This document shows, piece after piece, positions 62,769 through 64,000 of a stretch of 64,000 nucleotides of DNA. The translations under genes and the position numbers were made by a program. The notes beneath the pieces are model-generated. The model was given only the letters and a program-made list of their open reading frames with translations. It was not told the DNA's origin and made no database searches. Each line of letters begins with the position of its first letter. The first letter of the stretch is position 1. The DNA comes from Thioclava sediminum (GTDB lineage: Bacteria > Pseudomonadota > Alphaproteobacteria > Rhodobacterales > Rhodobacteraceae): contig NZ_MPZV01000001.1 of the NCBI RefSeq assembly GCF_002020355.1, positions 1,538,918 to 1,602,917 on the forward strand, written 5' to 3'.

Positions 62769-63788
62769 ATGACCCTTGATTATGAAATCTTCGAGCTTGG
62801 CACCTTCGAGTTCCAATGCGGCCTCGCCGTGCCCAACGCCCGCCTCGCCTACAAAACCTTCGGCAAGCTGAACGCGGCCAAGGACAACGTGATCGTCTAC
62901 CCGACGTGGTATTCCGGGCAGCATTACGACAATGAATGGCTGATCGGGCCCGGCATGGCGCTCGACCCCGAGAAATACTTCATCATCATCCCGAACATGT
63001 TCGGCAACGGGCTCTCCACCTCGCCCTCGAACACGCCGGAGCCCTATAACGCGGACCGTTTCCCGAACGTGACCGCCTATGACAACGTCAAGGCGCAGCA
63101 TCGTCTGGTGACCGAGAAGTTCGGCATCGAGAAGATCCGCATGGTGACCGGCTGGTCGATGGGCGCGCTGCAGACCTTCCATTGGGGGGCGATGTATCCC
63201 GAGATGATGGATCTGATCGCCCCGTTCTGCGGGTCGGCGAAATGCTCGCGCCACAACTATGTCTTCCTCGAAGGGGTGAAGGCTGCACTGCGGGCCGACG
63301 CCGCGTGGGAAAACGGGCGCTACACGTCTAAGCCCGAAAAAGGCCTGCGCGCGGTTGGCCGCGTCTATGCAGGCTGGGGCTTCTCACAGAGCTTCTACCG
63401 GGAAGAACTCGACCTGAAGACCCTCGGCTACGCCTCGCTCGAGGATTTCCTGATCGGGTTCTGGGAAGGGTTCTTCCTGCCGAAAGACGCCAACAACCTG
63501 CTGACGATGGCCTGGACCTGGCAGAATGGCGATATCAGCGCGAACGAGCTGTATAACGGCGACTACAAAGCCGCGCTCGGCGCGATCAAGGCGAAAGCCT
63601 ATGTCATGCCCGGCCAGACCGACCTCTATTTCCCGCCCGAAGACAGCGAGATCGAGGTCGCCAACATGCCCAACGCCGAATTCGTGCCGGTGCCGTCGAT
63701 CTGGGGCCATTTCGCCGGCGGCCCCGGCACCAACCCCGACGACGTCAAGTTCATCGACGACAAGCTGAAAGAGCTTCTGGCCTCGTGA
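62769..63788 (+). CDS. Alpha/beta hydrolase, homoserine-acetyltransferase-like
   Basis: A 339-residue alpha/beta-fold protein related to MetX-type acyltransferases and hydrolases. The nucleophile elbow is MVTGWSMGALQTF (Ser near residue 125), the Asp is in VMPGQTDLYFP and the His in SIWGHFAGGPGTN. It lacks the wider MetX substrate motifs, so hydrolysis of an amide, ester or N-acyl substrate is more likely than homoserine acetylation. It lies 67 bases after the NCS1 permease and should be in the same operon. GAGGAAAG precedes the ATG; a terminator follows. Confidence 0.85.
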   Translation: MTLDYEIFELGTFEFQCGLAVPNARLAYKTFGKLNAAKDNVIVYPTWYSGQHYDNEWLIGPGMALDPEKYFIIIPNMFGNGLSTSPSNTPEPYNADRFPNVTAYDNVKAQHRLVTEKFGIEKIRMVTGWSMGALQTFHWGAMYPEMMDLIAPFCGSAKCSRHNYVFLEGVKAALRADAAWENGRYTSKPEKGLRAVGRVYAGWGFSQSFYREELDLKTLGYASLEDFLIGFWEGFFLPKDANNLLTMAWTWQNGDISANELYNGDYKAALGAIKAKAYVMPGQTDLYFPPEDSEIEVANMPNAEFVPVPSIWGHFAGGPGTNPDDVKFIDDKLKELLAS

Positions 63789-63815
63789 ACCGAGCCGAAG
63801 CCTTGCGGATATCGG

Positions 63816-63845
63816 AAAGGGCGGCCCCATGGCCGCCTTTTTTAT
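63816..63845 (+). terminator. Rho-independent terminator after the permease-hydrolase operon
   Basis: A stem AAAGGGCGGCC/GGCCGCCTTTT with loop CCAT (63816-63844) followed by TTTATT. It ends the NCS1 permease and hydrolase message. Confidence 0.88.
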
Positions 63846-63924
63846 TGGCGCGCCTGATGACGATACACGAATACATAACGCGCGCTTTTGGGCGTGATCA
63901 GACTGCAATTTCTGGGTATATGCT

Positions 63925-64000
<76 letters not shown>

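Overview
The window reads as chromosomal DNA of a GC-rich alphaproteobacterium of the Rhodobacteraceae/Paracoccaceae (Rhodobacter, Paracoccus or Thioclava-like; the genus is a guess). The evidence is the codon use, an alphaproteobacterial initiator tRNA, an Irr-type iron box, a YcjX/DUF697 pair, a fused allantoinase/OHCU decarboxylase, and a short element repeated directly after stop codons. No prophage, insertion sequence, CRISPR array, plasmid gene or rRNA operon was seen.

Layout. 1-8.2 kb: the end of an L,D-transpeptidase lipoprotein gene, then a same-strand run of aldehyde dehydrogenase, SDR, P1-family peptidase, gabD, and the ycjX/DUF697 pair. 8.2-18.5 kb: housekeeping and stress genes (ruvCAB with an overlapping group III truncated haemoglobin, a DUF1127 protein, prmA, msrA, an MFS carrier, a YeeE/YedE sulfur transporter, a GAF/PAS HWE-type kinase with a lone receiver). 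18.5-27.9 kb: a likely secretion and surface locus. A LuxR-type regulator and a coupled hypothetical protein diverge, across a 638-bp regulatory gap, from a Gly/Asn/Ser/Gln-rich protein, a second large protein with five copies of a Q-[IV]-N-x-[LV]-x-D-x-D motif, and a type I secretion ATPase and membrane fusion protein. 27.9-32.5 kb: feoAB behind an Irr box, and a HupE/DUF1007 metal-uptake-like operon. 32.5-40.5 kb: glutarate catabolism (CoA-transferase, gcdH, LysR), an alcohol dehydrogenase, and the purine-ureide genes allA, allE and puuE-uraD. 40.5-49.6 kb: glpK, glpD, galM, xylB, a cation/Ca exchanger and a DEAD-box helicase. 49.6-63.8 kb: a short-chain amide regulon. The window ends in the initiator tRNA gene.

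The amide regulon is the strongest system. AmiC (amide sensor) and AmiR (ANTAR antiterminator) precede an amide/urea-type ABC transporter (binding protein, two permeases, two ATPases), the aliphatic amidase amiE, a MoxR/NorQ-type ATPase and a NorD/CbbO-type VWA protein. The junction after amiR holds a tandem-hairpin ANTAR-like RNA site that overlaps an intrinsic terminator. A second site of the same design lies on the opposite strand, ahead of a divergent NCS1 permease and alpha/beta hydrolase. The inference is that AmiR controls two divergent operons by antitermination.

Two other points deserve attention. One is the paired low-complexity and motif-repeat proteins encoded with their own type I exporter. 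The other is the family of six short elements (A-F), five of which start within about two bases of a stop codon.
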